Shown in pieces: positions 17,476 through 27,143 of a stretch of 64,000 nt of DNA. Origin of the DNA: Xenophilus aerolatus. GTDB taxonomy: Bacteria > Pseudomonadota > Gammaproteobacteria > Burkholderiales > Burkholderiaceae_C. Both the position numbers and the translations under genes were made by a program. The first letter of the stretch is position 1. Each line of letters starts with the position of its first letter. The notes beneath the pieces were generated by a model. That model searched no databases. It saw only the letters and a program-made list of their open reading frames with translations, and was not told the origin of the DNA. The stretch spans positions 1,139,672 to 1,203,671 of the forward strand of contig QAIB01000001.1 in NCBI GenBank assembly GCA_030418545.1. Reading direction: 5' to 3'.

Positions 17476-18294
17476 ATGAACACTCCCTACCAACTCCAGG
17501 CCGTCGTCTTCGACTGGGCCGGCACCATCATCGACTTCGGCTCCTGCGCGCCGATGGGCGCCTTCGTGCGCCTGTTCGAGCGCTTCGGCATCGAGCTGTC
17601 CATCGCCGAGGCGCGCGGCCCCATGGGCATGGCCAAGTGGGACCACATCCAGGCTCTCAGCAAGCTGCCGCGCGTTGCCGCGCAGTGGGAGGCGAAGCAG
17701 GGCCGCGCCTTCACCGACGCCGACATCGACCACCTGTACGAGGTGTTCACGCCGATGAACGCGGCAGTGGTGCCCGACTTCGCGGACTTCATCCCTGGCG
17801 CACTCGACACCGTGGCCGCCGTGCGCGCGCGCGGGCTGAAGGTCGGGTCGACCACCGGCTACAACCGGCCGATCATGGAAGTCGTCACGGCCATCGCGGC
17901 CCAAGGCGGCTACGTGCCCGACAACCTCGTGTGTGCCGGCGACCTGGGGGCGGGGCGCCCGTCGCCGCTCATGATGTACCGCAGCTTCGCCGACCTCGGC
18001 GTCTGGCCGGCGTGCACCGTGGTGAAGGTGGACGACACGGGCGTCGGCGTGCAGGAGGGCCTGAATGCCGGCACCTGGGCGGTGGGCCTGGCCATCAGCG
18101 GCAACGCGGCCGGGCTGACGCTGGCCGAGTGGCGGGCGCTCGACGCCGATGCGCAGGAGGCCGTACGCCAGCGCGCGACGGCCGAACTGAAGGCGGCCGG
18201 TGCGCACTACGTGATCGACAGCGTGGCCGACCTGTTGCCGGTGCTGGACGCGATCGGTGCCCGGCTGGCTGCGGGCGAAATGCCCACGTCGTGA
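17476..18294 (+). CDS. phnX: Phosphonoacetaldehyde hydrolase
   Basis: HAD-superfamily enzyme that cleaves phosphonoacetaldehyde to acetaldehyde and phosphate through a lysine Schiff base. The 272 aa protein has nucleophile D13 in FDWAGTIIDFGS, the Schiff-base lysine K54 in GPMGMAKWDHI, and later HAD motifs STTGYNR (Ser/Thr motif) and VKVDDTGVGVQEGLNAG (acidic motif). It is the last gene of the phnS-phnT-phnU-FAD-phnX run. Confidence 0.95.
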   Translation: MNTPYQLQAVVFDWAGTIIDFGSCAPMGAFVRLFERFGIELSIAEARGPMGMAKWDHIQALSKLPRVAAQWEAKQGRAFTDADIDHLYEVFTPMNAAVVPDFADFIPGALDTVAAVRARGLKVGSTTGYNRPIMEVVTAIAAQGGYVPDNLVCAGDLGAGRPSPLMMYRSFADLGVWPACTVVKVDDTGVGVQEGLNAGTWAVGLAISGNAAGLTLAEWRALDADAQEAVRQRATAELKAAGAHYVIDSVADLLPVLDAIGARLAAGEMPTS

Positions 18295-18384
18295 GATCGT
18301 CACGTTTGTGACGAATTCGGCTGCAGCGCCCGCCCGGCAAGGGCTGTAGGCCGATAGCACTTCCCGTAGAGCGCGTCTCGTTCT

Positions 18385-18723
18385 TCAGGGTTCCGGCCGT
18401 CGCCACAGCCACAGGAGCACGACGGCCATCACGACGATGCCGCCGGCCGCGGCGGCACGCGGCCGCACCAGCCAAAGCAGCATGCCGGCGCATACGGCCA
18501 TCGCGAGCGCCGCGCTCCACTTGGCGCGCCGGCTCACCCGCCCGCCGGCGCGCCAGTCGCGGATCAGCGGGCCGAAGAGGCGATGCGATTCGAGCCAGGC
18601 TGCGAGGCGCGGCGAACTGCGCGCCGCCGCCCAGGCGGCCAGCAGCACGAAGGGTGTGGTCGGCAGACCCGGCAGCAGCACGCCGAGGACGGCAAGCGCG
18701 AGGCTCACCACGGCAAGCGCCAT
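18385..18723 (-). CDS. DUF454 (YbaN-like) inner-membrane protein
   Basis: A 112 aa protein with membrane helices at about residues 1-30 (LALAVLGVLLPGLPTTPFVLLAAW) and 70-105. LPGLPTTPF is the family hallmark, followed by the cytoplasmic WLESHRLFGPLIRDW. Function unknown. The frame is open upstream with a Pro-rich stretch but without ATG or GTG, so the start may be a few codons early if a rare codon is used. It follows the ligase gene on the same strand. Confidence 0.75.
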   Translation of the reverse strand: MALAVVSLALAVLGVLLPGLPTTPFVLLAAWAAARSSPRLAAWLESHRLFGPLIRDWRAGGRVSRRAKWSAALAMAVCAGMLLWLVRPRAAAAGGIVVMAVVLLWLWRRPEP

Positions 18724-18815
18724 GAAGGCCCAGCGCAGCGGGCCGCGCGCGGGAGGCGGCGGGGACGGCAGCGGCGGATCGACCGGCGCTTGCGAATCGG
18801 GCGGGTCCGGCGTGC

Positions 18816-19658
18816 TCAGCCGTCGTCCCGCACGCGCACGAAGCGCGCAAAGCGCGGCACGCCGGTCGCGCTGGTGCCGTTGAAGCGGTAGGTCACGGTG
18901 CTGCCGATGGGCGGCGGGTCGGCCCGCTGTGCGTCGGTGAAGCCGCCGCCCAGGCGGAAGGTCAGGCCTTCGGGCGTGCGCACGAGCAGGGCGCCCATGC
19001 GGCCTGCATGCCGGCCCTGGCCCGGCAGGTGGGCAACGACCCGCGCCTCGGCATCGTCATGCGGCTTGAGCTTGAGCAGGTCGCCGCTGCGCTCGCCACG
19101 GTAGAGCGAGGCGCCCCGGTGCAGCATCAGCCCTTCGCCGCCCAAGCGGATCGTCTTGTCGAGCAGCGCCATGAGTTCGGCGTGCGTGGTCGCAGGCGCC
19201 TGTGCCACGGGCACGACCCATGGCGCCTCGGTGATGGGAAGCCGTTTGCGCAGCGCGGCCAGGCGCGCGTCGAAGTCGCCGGGCTGTGCGGGCAGGTCGA
19301 AGACCATGAAGCGGATCTCGCGCCAGGCCTTGTCGTCGGGCGTGCGGTTGCGCACGGTGGACACGGCCTGCTCGAAGCGTCCGCGGCCGGCCCACAGCTC
19401 GCCATCCATGGGCGTGGCCGGCAGCGGCGCGGTGAACCATGCCGGCGCGGCGATCGGCTCGCCGCCCCGCGTCCACAGGCGCTTGCCGTCCCAGTAGCCG
19501 CGCAGGCCGTCGTACTTCTCGCTGACCCACCAGCCGGCCAGCGGCATGCCGGGGCGGTAGCGCTCGGCCAGCATGAGCGCGGGGGCGGCCCAGGTGGCGG
19601 CCGGCCACGCCAGCCACGCGGCGGGGGCGATCAGCAGGGCGCGGCGCGCGATCGTCAT
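18816..19658 (-). CDS. Periplasmic ATP-dependent DNA ligase, LigE type
   Basis: A 280 aa minimal ATP ligase. Residues 1-24 form a signal peptide ending in ATWA. Adenylation motif I is SEKYDGLRG (lysine about residue 48), followed by GELWAGRGRFEQ (motif III region), GGEGLMLHRG (motif IV) and LLKLKPH (motif V lysine). A short OB domain ends the protein (GSTVTYRFNGTSATG). Exported LigE enzymes seal nicked DNA in the periplasm and have been linked to uptake of DNA or to biofilm DNA. No competence gene adjoins. Confidence 0.85.
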   Translation of the reverse strand: MTIARRALLIAPAAWLAWPAATWAAPALMLAERYRPGMPLAGWWVSEKYDGLRGYWDGKRLWTRGGEPIAAPAWFTAPLPATPMDGELWAGRGRFEQAVSTVRNRTPDDKAWREIRFMVFDLPAQPGDFDARLAALRKRLPITEAPWVVPVAQAPATTHAELMALLDKTIRLGGEGLMLHRGASLYRGERSGDLLKLKPHDDAEARVVAHLPGQGRHAGRMGALLVRTPEGLTFRLGGGFTDAQRADPPPIGSTVTYRFNGTSATGVPRFARFVRVRDDG

Positions 19659-19705
19659 GCTATGGAATCGATAGCTGCCTGCGCCCGGCTTGCGGGCGCT
19701 GCGGG
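19659..19705. repeat. Short dispersed repeat (GCTAT..ATAGC plus GCGCCCG hairpin), copy A
   Basis: The 17-bp imperfect palindrome GCTATGGAATCGATAGC is followed by the hairpin GCGCCCG-GCTT-GCGGGCGC. It lies between ligE and fabI, touching the ligE start codon. It shares the composite layout with the copy inside truB (34650-34692, opposite orientation) and the one at 38297-38336. Confidence 0.65.
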
Positions 19706-19730
19706 CACTTCTGGCTTGGAAGAATGCAGC

Positions 19731-20522
19731 TCAGGCCGCGGGCTCGTCGATGCCACCCACGACGTTGCTGAAGCCGCCGTCGACATAGGTGATCTCGGCT
19801 GTCACGCCGGCCGCCAGGTCCGACAGCAGGAAGGCCGCGACGTTGCCCACGTCCTCGATCGTGATGTTGCGGCGGATGGGCGAGACCTCGGCCACGGTGC
19901 TGAGGATCTTGCCGAAGCCCTTGATGCCGCTGGCAGCCAGCGTCTTGACCGGGCCGGCACTGATGCCGTTGACGCGCATGCCGCGCGGGCCGAGCGAGCC
20001 GGCCAGGTAGCGCACCGAGGCCTCGAGGCTGGCCTTGGCCAGGCCCATGGTGTTGTAGTTGGGCAGGGCGCGCACGGCACCCAGGTAGGTCAGCGTGAGA
20101 AGGGCCGACTTGTCGTTGAGGTAAGGCAGGGCCGCCTTGGCCATGGCCGGGAAGCTGTAGGCGCTGATGTCGTGCGCGATCTTGAAGCCTTCGCGCGAGA
20201 GGCCCTCGAGGAAGTCGCCCGCGATCGCCTCGCGCGGCGCGAAGCCGATGCTGTGCACGAAACCGTCGAACTTGGGCCAGGTCTTCGACAGGTCGGCGAA
20301 GAGCTTGTCGATCTGGGCATCGTCGCCCACGTCGCAATCGAACACCAGCTTGGAATCGAAGTCGGCGGCGAACTCGGTGATGCGGTCCTTGAAGCGCTCG
20401 CCGACGTAGCTGAAGGCCAGTTCGGCGCCCTGCTGGTGGCAGGCCTTGGCGATGCCGTAGCCGATGGATCGGTTGCTCAACACGCCCGTGATCAACAGTT
20501 TCTTGCCGGAGAGAAAGCCCAT
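19731..20522 (-). CDS. fabI: Enoyl-ACP reductase (NADH), FabI
   Basis: Last step of each fatty-acid elongation cycle and the target of triclosan. The 263 aa protein starts [23 protein letters not shown] with the FabI-specific nucleotide loop. The catalytic pattern Tyr-X6-Lys is present as [12 protein letters not shown] (about 155-165), with the substrate-loop region [18 protein letters not shown]. The ATG at 20522 gives the conserved N-terminus. It is head-to-head with yejA, with 37 bp between starts. Confidence 0.93.
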   Translation of the reverse strand: MGFLSGKKLLITGVLSNRSIGYGIAKACHQQGAELAFSYVGERFKDRITEFAADFDSKLVFDCDVGDDAQIDKLFADLSKTWPKFDGFVHSIGFAPREAIAGDFLEGLSREGFKIAHDISAYSFPAMAKAALPYLNDKSALLTLTYLGAVRALPNYNTMGLAKASLEASVRYLAGSLGPRGMRVNGISAGPVKTLAASGIKGFGKILSTVAEVSPIRRNITIEDVGNVAAFLLSDLAAGVTAEITYVDGGFSNVVGGIDEPAA

Positions 20523-20559
20523 GAAAATGCCTCGTAGAAATCTTGTGCAGAATTCTCGC

Positions 20560-22356
20560 ATGCGAGGTTGGCTGCTCTGTGCGTTGGCGCTGTCTGGAAA
20601 TCCGGTGTGGGCGGCGCATGCCTACGCCCAGTTCGGCGACATCAAGTACCCGCCGGGCTTCACGCATTTCGACTATGTGAACCCCGATGCGCCCAAGGGC
20701 GGCGAGATCCGCCTCGTGCCGCCCACGCGCCCCACCAACTTCGACAAGTTCAATCCCTTCACGCTCAAGGGCACGGCGCCGGCCGGCCTGGGCACGCTGA
20801 TGTTCGAGAGCCTGCTCACCGGCAACAGCGAGGAGCCCACCACCGCCTACGGCCTGCTGGCCGAGGACGTCGAGGCGGCGTCCGACGGCCTCTCGGCGAC
20901 CTTCCGCCTCAACCCCAAGGCCCGCTTCAACGACGGCTCGCCGGTGCTCGCTGCCGACGTGGTGCACTCCTTCGACACGCTCATGAGCAAGGAGGCCGCG
21001 CCGCAGTTCCGCACCATCTACGCCGAGGTGAAGAAGGCCACCGCCACCGCCGAGCGCACGGTGCGCTTCGACTTCGCGACGCCGAACCCCGAGCTGCCGC
21101 TGGTGGTGGGCGGCATGCCGGTCTTCAGCCGCGCCTGGGGCAAGGGCAAGCCCTTCGACCAGGTGACGACCGAGCTGCCCATCGCGTCGGGCCCCTACAA
21201 GCTGCCGAGCGGCCGGCTCGGGCGCGACATCACCTACGTGCGCGATCCGAACTACTGGGGGGCCGATCTTCCTGTGCGCAAGGGCCAGTTCAACTTCGAC
21301 CGGGTCAGCTACAAGATCTACCTCGACGAGACCAGCCGCTTCGAGGGCCTCAAGGCCGGCGAGTACGACTTCATGCGCGAATTCATCTCGCGCAACTGGG
21401 CCCGCCAGTACACCGGCCGCGTGTTCGACCGCGGCGAGGTGGTCAAGCGCGCCTTTCCCAACGGCAATCCGGGCGACTACCAGGGTTGGGTCTTCAACCT
21501 GCGCAAGGACAAGTTCAAGGACGTGCGGGTGCGCCAGGCGATCGGCCTGGCCTTCGACTTCGAATGGCTCAACCGGCAGATGTTCTACGGCCTGTACAAG
21601 CGGGTCGAGGGCTGGTTCCCCAACAGCGAGTTCCATGCCGAAGGCCTGCCCAGGCCCGACGAGCTCGCGCTGATGGAGCCGCTGCGGGACAAGCTGCGGC
21701 CCGAGGTCTTCGGCCCGGCCGTGGTGTCGCCCGTGACCACGCCGCCGCACAGCCTGCGCGAGAACCTGCGCCAGGCGCAGAAGCTGCTGGCCGAGGCGGG
21801 CTGGACCTACCGCGACGGCGCCCTTCGCAACGCCAAGGGCGAGCCCTTCACTATCGAGGTGCTGAACGACCAGCCTTCGACGCTGCGGGTGATGGCGCCG
21901 ATGCAGGGCGCGCTGCGCAAGCTGGGCATCGACATGAGCTTTCGCAGCGTGGACTTCTCGCTTGCGCAGCAGCGCATGGACAACTTCGATTTCGAGATGA
22001 CCACCGTGCGCCTGCCCGGCAGCACGGCGCCGGGCAGCGAGCTCTTCGAGCGCTTCGGCTCCAAGGCGGCCGAGACCACGGGCTCGTCCAACATCTGGGG
22101 CATCGCCGATCCGGCCGTGGATGCGATCGTCGGCAAGGTGGTGTCGGCCCGCACCCGGCCCGAGCTGGTGACCGCCATGCGGGTGCTCGACCGCCTGCTC
22201 TCGCACGGCTACTACGGCGTGCCGCAGTATTACGGCGACGCCTTCCTGATCGGCTACCGGCCCGCGCCCTTCGTGCTGCCCCGGACGATCCCGCCGTACT
22301 ACGACGCCCACGCCTGGGCCATCTCGACCTGGTGGGCATCGCCCGCCAACAAGTAG
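20560..22356 (+). CDS. yejA: Peptide ABC transporter, substrate-binding protein YejA
   Basis: A 598 aa family-5 extracellular binding protein. The start at 20560 gives a signal peptide [21 protein letters not shown]. The mature protein shows [20 protein letters not shown], characteristic of YejA, and the SBP_bac_5 core [24 protein letters not shown]. Upstream in-frame ATGs at 20521 and 20527 would overlap the fabI start. It begins the operon yejA-yejB-[toxin-antitoxin]-yejE-yejF, importing peptides (in E. coli also microcin C). Confidence 0.88.
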   Translation: MRGWLLCALALSGNPVWAAHAYAQFGDIKYPPGFTHFDYVNPDAPKGGEIRLVPPTRPTNFDKFNPFTLKGTAPAGLGTLMFESLLTGNSEEPTTAYGLLAEDVEAASDGLSATFRLNPKARFNDGSPVLAADVVHSFDTLMSKEAAPQFRTIYAEVKKATATAERTVRFDFATPNPELPLVVGGMPVFSRAWGKGKPFDQVTTELPIASGPYKLPSGRLGRDITYVRDPNYWGADLPVRKGQFNFDRVSYKIYLDETSRFEGLKAGEYDFMREFISRNWARQYTGRVFDRGEVVKRAFPNGNPGDYQGWVFNLRKDKFKDVRVRQAIGLAFDFEWLNRQMFYGLYKRVEGWFPNSEFHAEGLPRPDELALMEPLRDKLRPEVFGPAVVSPVTTPPHSLRENLRQAQKLLAEAGWTYRDGALRNAKGEPFTIEVLNDQPSTLRVMAPMQGALRKLGIDMSFRSVDFSLAQQRMDNFDFEMTTVRLPGSTAPGSELFERFGSKAAETTGSSNIWGIADPAVDAIVGKVVSARTRPELVTAMRVLDRLLSHGYYGVPQYYGDAFLIGYRPAPFVLPRTIPPYYDAHAWAISTWWASPANK

Positions 22357-22363
22357 GCACACG

Positions 22364-23398
22364 ATGGCCAGCTACATCCTCAAGCGCCTGCTGCTGATGA
22401 TCCCGACCCTGCTCGGGGTGTTGCTCCTGACCTTCACCGTCATCCAGTTCGTGCCGGGCGGACCGGTCGAGCAGATGGCGGCCCAATTGCAGGGCCGCGA
22501 TTCGGGCGGGGAGGGCGCGGCCTCGCATGGCTCGGGCTACCGCGGCCGCCAGGGCCTGGACCCCAAGCGCATCGAGGAGATCAAGGCCTTCTACGGTTTC
22601 GACAAGCCGGCGCACGAGCGCTTCTGGCAGATGCTCAAGTCCTTCGCCAAGCTGGATCTGGGCCAGAGCTTCTACCAGCGCAAGGGCGTGTGGGAGCTGG
22701 TCAAGGAGAAGCTGCCGGTCTCGATCAGCCTGGGTCTGTGGACCTTCTTCATCAGCTACCTCATCGCGGTGCCGCTGGGCGTGGCCAAGGCGGTGCGGGC
22801 CGGCACCCGCTTCGACTTCGTCACCACGCTCTTCGTGCTGGTGGGCTACGCCATCCCGGGCTTCGTGCTCGGCGTGGCGCTGCTGGTCATCTTCGGCGGG
22901 CAACTGCAGTGGTTCCCGCTGCGCGGGCTCACGTCATCGAACTGGGAGCAGCTGTCTTGGGGGGCGCGCATCGTCGACTACCTCTGGCACATCGCGCTGC
23001 CGGTCACGGCGATGGTGCTGGGCAGCTTCGCGGTGACGGCCATGCTGACCAAGAACGCCTTCCTCGAGGAGATCCGCAAGCAGTACGTGCTGACCGCGCG
23101 CGCCAAGGGGCTAAAGGAGAAGCAGGTGCTGTGGAAGCACGTGTTCCGCAACGCGCTCATCCCCATCATCACCGGCTTCCCGGCCGCCTTCATCGGCGCC
23201 TTCTTCGCCGGGTCGCTGCTCATCGAGACACTGTTCTCGCTCGACGGCCTGGGCCTGCTGAGCTACGAGAGCGTGATCCGGCGCGACTACCCCGTGGTGC
23301 TGGGCACGCTCTACCTCTTCACGCTCATCGGGCTGGTGACCAAGCTGATCTCCGACCTCTGCTACGTGTGGGTCGATCCGCGCGTGAAGTTCGATTGA
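22364..23398 (+). CDS. yejB: Peptide ABC transporter permease YejB
   Basis: A 344 aa permease of the DppB/OppB type. It starts MASYILKRLLLMIPTLLGVLLLTF with a membrane helix. A periplasmic insert (about 45-95) contains the Ser/Gly-rich stretch and QGLDPKRIEEIKAFYGF. Five more helices and the EAA loop (YVLTARAKGLKEKQVLWKHV) follow. It lies 8 bp after yejA. Its stop codon overlaps the predicted promoter of the downstream toxin-antitoxin genes. Confidence 0.9.
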   Translation: MASYILKRLLLMIPTLLGVLLLTFTVIQFVPGGPVEQMAAQLQGRDSGGEGAASHGSGYRGRQGLDPKRIEEIKAFYGFDKPAHERFWQMLKSFAKLDLGQSFYQRKGVWELVKEKLPVSISLGLWTFFISYLIAVPLGVAKAVRAGTRFDFVTTLFVLVGYAIPGFVLGVALLVIFGGQLQWFPLRGLTSSNWEQLSWGARIVDYLWHIALPVTAMVLGSFAVTAMLTKNAFLEEIRKQYVLTARAKGLKEKQVLWKHVFRNALIPIITGFPAAFIGAFFAGSLLIETLFSLDGLGLLSYESVIRRDYPVVLGTLYLFTLIGLVTKLISDLCYVWVDPRVKFD

Positions 23399-23428
23399 AG
23401 TGGACATATAAGAAGGATAAGATGTCCA
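23395..23428 (+). promoter_or_regulatory. Promoter and operator of the phd-PIN cassette
   Basis: TTGAAG (23395-23400) and TAAGAT (23418-23423) sit 17 bp apart and resemble a sigma70 promoter. The inverted repeat TGGACAT (23401-23407) / ATGTCCA (23422-23428) overlaps both elements, as expected for an autorepressed toxin-antitoxin operon. The stretch is AT-rich against a GC-rich background. Confidence 0.6.
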
Positions 23429-23456
23429 TATTCAGTGTCCTTTTCGGGGGTCGACC

Positions 23457-23804
23457 ATGACCTGGAACATCGCCAGCGCCAAGCAGCAGTTCTCCGAAGT
23501 CGTGCGCCTCACCGCGCAGGAGCCGCAGGCCATCTACAACCGCGACAAGCCGGTGGCGGTGATGGTCTCGCCGCAGGAGTTCGAGGAGTTCCGTCGCTGG
23601 AAGGCCGAGCGGGAGAAGCCGGACCTGATGGAACTGTTCGCCAAGATGCGCGCAGCCCTCATCGAGGAGGGTTTCGAGGACGGCATCGAATTGCCGCCAC
23701 GCACGGACCGCTTCAACCCGATGGTGGACGACCCCCACTATTGGGACGAGCCGGCATCGGATCGGGCCCCCGACCCCGACGACGCACCACCCAGGCTCCC
23801 CTGA
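23457..23804 (+). CDS. Phd/YefM-type antitoxin
   Basis: A 115 aa protein. The N-terminal Phd fold ([19 protein letters not shown], then [18 protein letters not shown]) binds DNA, and the longer acidic and Pro-rich C-terminus would bind the toxin. It is followed after 2 bp by a PIN-domain toxin gene. The pair is inserted between yejB and yejE, on the same strand, with its own promoter. Confidence 0.88.
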   Translation: MTWNIASAKQQFSEVVRLTAQEPQAIYNRDKPVAVMVSPQEFEEFRRWKAEREKPDLMELFAKMRAALIEEGFEDGIELPPRTDRFNPMVDDPHYWDEPASDRAPDPDDAPPRLP

Positions 23805-23806
23805 CC

Positions 23807-24211
23807 GTGTACCTGCTCGACACCAACATCGTGAGCGAACTGATGCGTCCGGCGCCCGATGGCGCGGTTCTGCAATGGTTCTCTCGTATCGCGTCCCTGG
23901 CGCAGCCGCTTTCCGTGTCGGCCATCACCGTCGACGAAGTCGTGTTCGGGCTGGCGCGCAAGCCGCGCAAGGCTGCTGCCATCTTCTTCGACGATTTCGT
24001 GGCCAGTGGCCGCGTGATCGATGTCAATGAGACCATCGCCCGCCGTGGCGGCGACTTGCGCGGCCTGCTGGGCAACCGCGGGCGCGTGCGCAGCCAGGCC
24101 GACATGCTCATCGCCGCCACCGCCCAGGTCCACGCCCTCACGCTCGTCACGCGCAACGTGCGCGACTTCGACGGGTGCGGCGTCGCCGTGCTCAACCCTT
24201 TCGACGCATGA
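23807..24211 (+). CDS. VapC-like PIN-domain toxin
   Basis: A 134 aa PIN ribonuclease. The start is GTG at 23807 ([15 protein letters not shown]). Acidic active-site residues are in LLDTN (Asp5), the VDEVVFGL glutamate, DMLIAATA and the final TRNVRDFDG. It would cleave RNA when not bound by the Phd partner. Partner pairing with Phd rather than VapB is common for this subgroup. Confidence 0.87.
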   Translation: MYLLDTNIVSELMRPAPDGAVLQWFSRIASLAQPLSVSAITVDEVVFGLARKPRKAAAIFFDDFVASGRVIDVNETIARRGGDLRGLLGNRGRVRSQADMLIAATAQVHALTLVTRNVRDFDGCGVAVLNPFDA

Positions 24212-24272
24212 GCACCCGCCCAGCCGCTCCGAAGGGGGCTCGCACCGCAGCGCGCGGCGCAGAGGTTCTCCA

Positions 24273-25373
24273 ATGAGTCCTGCCCCGCCGCTCGAAAACG
24301 GGGTTCGCCTCGCAGGCGACGCCGAAGAAGCGCCGCACGTGAGCCCGGCGCGTGTGTCGCCCGGCCGCCGGGCCTGGCGGCGCTTCCGCCGCAATCGGCT
24401 GGGCTTCTACAGCCTGGTCCTTTTCGTCGCCTTGGTGGTGCTGAGCCTGTTCGCCGAGCTGCTGTCGACCGACAAGCCGCTGGTGGTGCGCTACCAGGGC
24501 CAGACCTACTTCCCGGTGGTCAAGGACTATTCCGAGAAAGCCTTCGGTGGCGACTTCGAGACGCCGGCCGACTACCTCGACCCCTTCATCCGCCAGCGCA
24601 TCACCGACGGCGGCAACTGGGCCGTCTATGCGCCCAATCCGTACGGCCCGCGCACCCTCAATTACTTCGCGAGCCAGCCCAACCCGGCGGCGCCCTCGCG
24701 CGAGAACCTCTTCGGCACCGACGACCGGGGCCGCGACCTGCTGGCTCAGCTCATCTACGGCTTCCGGGTGAGCGTGCTCTTCGCGCTGGCGCTCACCGCC
24801 ATCGGCGTGGTGCTGGGTGTGATCACCGGCGCGATCCAGGGCTACTTCGGCGGCAAGACCGACCTGGCCTTCCAGCGCTTCATCGAGATCTGGGGATCGA
24901 TGCCCGAGCTGTACCTGCTCATCATCTTCAGCGCCATCTTCGCGCCCAGCGTGGCGCTGCTGCTCATCCTGCTGTCGCTGTTCGGCTGGATGGGCCTGTC
25001 GGACTATGTGCGCGCCGAGTTCCTGCGCAACCGGCAGATGGACTACGTGCGCGCCGCCCGCGCGCTCGGCGTGGGCAACCTGCAGATCATGTGGCGCCAC
25101 ATCCTGCCCAACAGCATGGTGCCGGTCGTCACCTTCCTGCCGTTCCGCATGAGCGCGGCCATCCTCGCGCTGACCTCGCTCGACTTCCTGGGCCTGGGCG
25201 TGCCGCCCGGCACGCCGTCGCTGGGCGAACTGCTCAACCAGGGCAAGGCCAACATCGACGCCTGGTGGATCTCCATGTCGACCTTCGGCGTGCTGGTCGT
25301 CACGCTGATGCTGCTGACCTTCATGGGCGACGCGCTGCGCGACGCCATGGACCCGAGGAAGGCGGACCGATGA
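24273..25373 (+). CDS. yejE: Peptide ABC transporter permease YejE
   Basis: A 366 aa DppC/OppC-type permease. The N-terminal cytoplasmic stretch is long (about 40 residues, [19 protein letters not shown]), followed by a first helix and a periplasmic region [20 protein letters not shown], the OppC signature. The EAA motif is [23 protein letters not shown]. Separated from yejB by the toxin-antitoxin cassette (about 0.9 kb), it may depend partly on the cassette promoter. Confidence 0.9.
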   Translation: MSPAPPLENGVRLAGDAEEAPHVSPARVSPGRRAWRRFRRNRLGFYSLVLFVALVVLSLFAELLSTDKPLVVRYQGQTYFPVVKDYSEKAFGGDFETPADYLDPFIRQRITDGGNWAVYAPNPYGPRTLNYFASQPNPAAPSRENLFGTDDRGRDLLAQLIYGFRVSVLFALALTAIGVVLGVITGAIQGYFGGKTDLAFQRFIEIWGSMPELYLLIIFSAIFAPSVALLLILLSLFGWMGLSDYVRAEFLRNRQMDYVRAARALGVGNLQIMWRHILPNSMVPVVTFLPFRMSAAILALTSLDFLGLGVPPGTPSLGELLNQGKANIDAWWISMSTFGVLVVTLMLLTFMGDALRDAMDPRKADR

Positions 25374-25381
25374 AAAACGGA

Positions 25382-25496
25382 CAGCCGTACGCGAAGGGCG
25401 CGAAGGTTTCGCGAAAGACGCGAAAAACATCCAGCAGGAATTTGGCTATTCCTTTCGCGACCTTCGCGCACATTTCGCGACCTTCGCGTACGGCTG
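25382..25496. repeat. Dispersed palindromic repeat, copy 2 (CGCGAAGG family)
   Basis: A 115-bp element bounded by 16-bp perfect inverted repeats CAGCCGTACGCGAAGG (25382-25397) and CCTTCGCGTACGGCTG (25481-25496), with further CGCGAAGG/CCTTCGCG units inside. It occupies nearly the entire yejE-yejF gap, so it is transcribed within the operon. Confidence 0.93.
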
Positions 25497-25506
25497 CCCG
25501 CACCCC

Positions 25507-27123
25507 ATGACCCCACTTCTCCAAGTCCGCAACCTGCGCATCGCCTTCGATGGCAAGGAGGTCGTGCATGGCGTCGACTTCGACATCGCCGCCGGCGAGA
25601 AGCTTGCGCTGGTGGGCGAGTCCGGGTCGGGCAAGACCATCACGGCACTGAGCCTGCTGCGGCTGGTGCCCAACGCCGAGCTGTCGGGCGTTGCAAGCCT
25701 TTTCGGCCCGGAGGCCCCGCCAGGCGAACGCGACCTGCTATCGATTTCGGAGCGCGAACTGCGCGGCGTGCGGGGCCGCGAGATCGCGATGATCTTCCAG
25801 GAGCCGATGACGGCACTCAACCCGCTGTACCCGGTGGGCGACCAGATCGCCGAGGTGCTCGAGCTGCACGAGGCGATGGGCCGGCGCGAGGCGCAGGCCG
25901 CGGCGGTGCAACTGCTGGCCGACACCGGTGTGCCCGAGCCGGCACGGCGGGCGCGGTCCTTCCCGCACCAGCTCTCCGGGGGGCAGCGCCAGCGCGCCAT
26001 GATCGCCATGGCCCTGGCCTGCAAGCCGCGCCTGTTGTTGGCCGACGAGCCCACCACCGCCCTGGACGTGACCCTGCGGGTGCAGATCCTCGACCTGCTC
26101 GACAAGCTGCAGCAGCAGTACGGGATGGCGGTGCTGCTCATCACCCACGACCTCAACCTGGTGCGCCGCTTCGCCGACCGCGTGGCGGTGATGGAGCAGG
26201 GGCGCCTGGTGGAGGAGGGCGCCGTCGCCGACGTGTTCGACGCGCCCCGGCACCCCTACACCCGCAAGCTGATCGACAGCCGGCCGACGCGCGATGTCGT
26301 CGCCGTGCCGGCCGCGGATGCCGGGCGCCCGCCGGTGCTGGCGGCCCGTGGCCTGCGCGTCAGTTACCCCGTGCCGCGCCCCGGCCTTCGCGGCTGGTTC
26401 GGCCGCGATTCGTTCGTGGCGGTGCAGGGCGCCGACCTGGCGATCGCGCGCGGCGAGACGCTCGGCGTCGTCGGCGAGTCCGGCTCGGGCAAGTCCACGC
26501 TGGCCCTGGCCGCGCTGGGCCTGCTGCCCGCCCAGGGCGAACTGCGCATCGACGGCCGTGGGTGGACGCGCCGCACTGGGGCCGACCGGCCGCTGCGCCG
26601 GGTGGTGCAGGTGGTGTTCCAGGACCCGTTCTCGTCGCTGTCGCCGCGCCTCACGGTCGAGGGGATCGTGGGCGAAGGCCTGGCCGTGCACGGGCAGGCG
26701 ACCGACGCCGCCCGGCGCGAGCGCGTGCTCGCAGCGCTGGCCGACGTCGGACTCACCGAAGCGCAGTTCCCGTCACTGCTGCAGCGCTATCCCCACGAGT
26801 TCTCGGGCGGCCAGCGGCAGCGCCTGGCGATCGCGCGGGCGCTGATCGTCGACCCCGAACTGCTGGTGCTGGACGAGCCGACCAGCGCGCTGGACGTGAC
26901 GATCCAGAAGCAGGTGCTGGGCCTGCTGCAGCGGCTGCAGCGCGAGCGCGGCCTGAGCTACCTGCTGATCACCCACGACGTGGAAGTCATCCGCGCCATG
27001 GCGCACCGGGTGCTGGTGATGAAGGACGGCGCGGTCGTGGAACAAGGCACCGTCGAGCAGGTGCTCGATGCCCCGCAGCATCCCTACACACGCCAGCTGG
27101 TGGCCGCTGCGCTGGCCGAATAG
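25507..27123 (+). CDS. yejF: Peptide ABC transporter, dual ATP-binding protein YejF
   Basis: A 538 aa protein with two complete ABC ATPase domains. Domain 1 (about 1-260) has Walker A GESGSGKTI, signature LSGGQRQR and Walker B LLLADEPTTALD. Domain 2 (about 275-535) has GESGSGKST, FSGGQRQRL and LLVLDEPTSALD. Fused ATPases of this sort correspond to YejF (DppD plus DppF in one chain) and power the YejB/YejE channel. Confidence 0.92.
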   Translation: MTPLLQVRNLRIAFDGKEVVHGVDFDIAAGEKLALVGESGSGKTITALSLLRLVPNAELSGVASLFGPEAPPGERDLLSISERELRGVRGREIAMIFQEPMTALNPLYPVGDQIAEVLELHEAMGRREAQAAAVQLLADTGVPEPARRARSFPHQLSGGQRQRAMIAMALACKPRLLLADEPTTALDVTLRVQILDLLDKLQQQYGMAVLLITHDLNLVRRFADRVAVMEQGRLVEEGAVADVFDAPRHPYTRKLIDSRPTRDVVAVPAADAGRPPVLAARGLRVSYPVPRPGLRGWFGRDSFVAVQGADLAIARGETLGVVGESGSGKSTLALAALGLLPAQGELRIDGRGWTRRTGADRPLRRVVQVVFQDPFSSLSPRLTVEGIVGEGLAVHGQATDAARRERVLAALADVGLTEAQFPSLLQRYPHEFSGGQRQRLAIARALIVDPELLVLDEPTSALDVTIQKQVLGLLQRLQRERGLSYLLITHDVEVIRAMAHRVLVMKDGAVVEQGTVEQVLDAPQHPYTRQLVAAALAE

Positions 27124-27143
27124 AACAAATCAGAAACCCCTGG

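Noticed and set aside
18298..18313. CGTCAC-GTTT-GTGACG after phnX as a terminator
   Set aside because: Only a 6-bp stem and no T-run follows.
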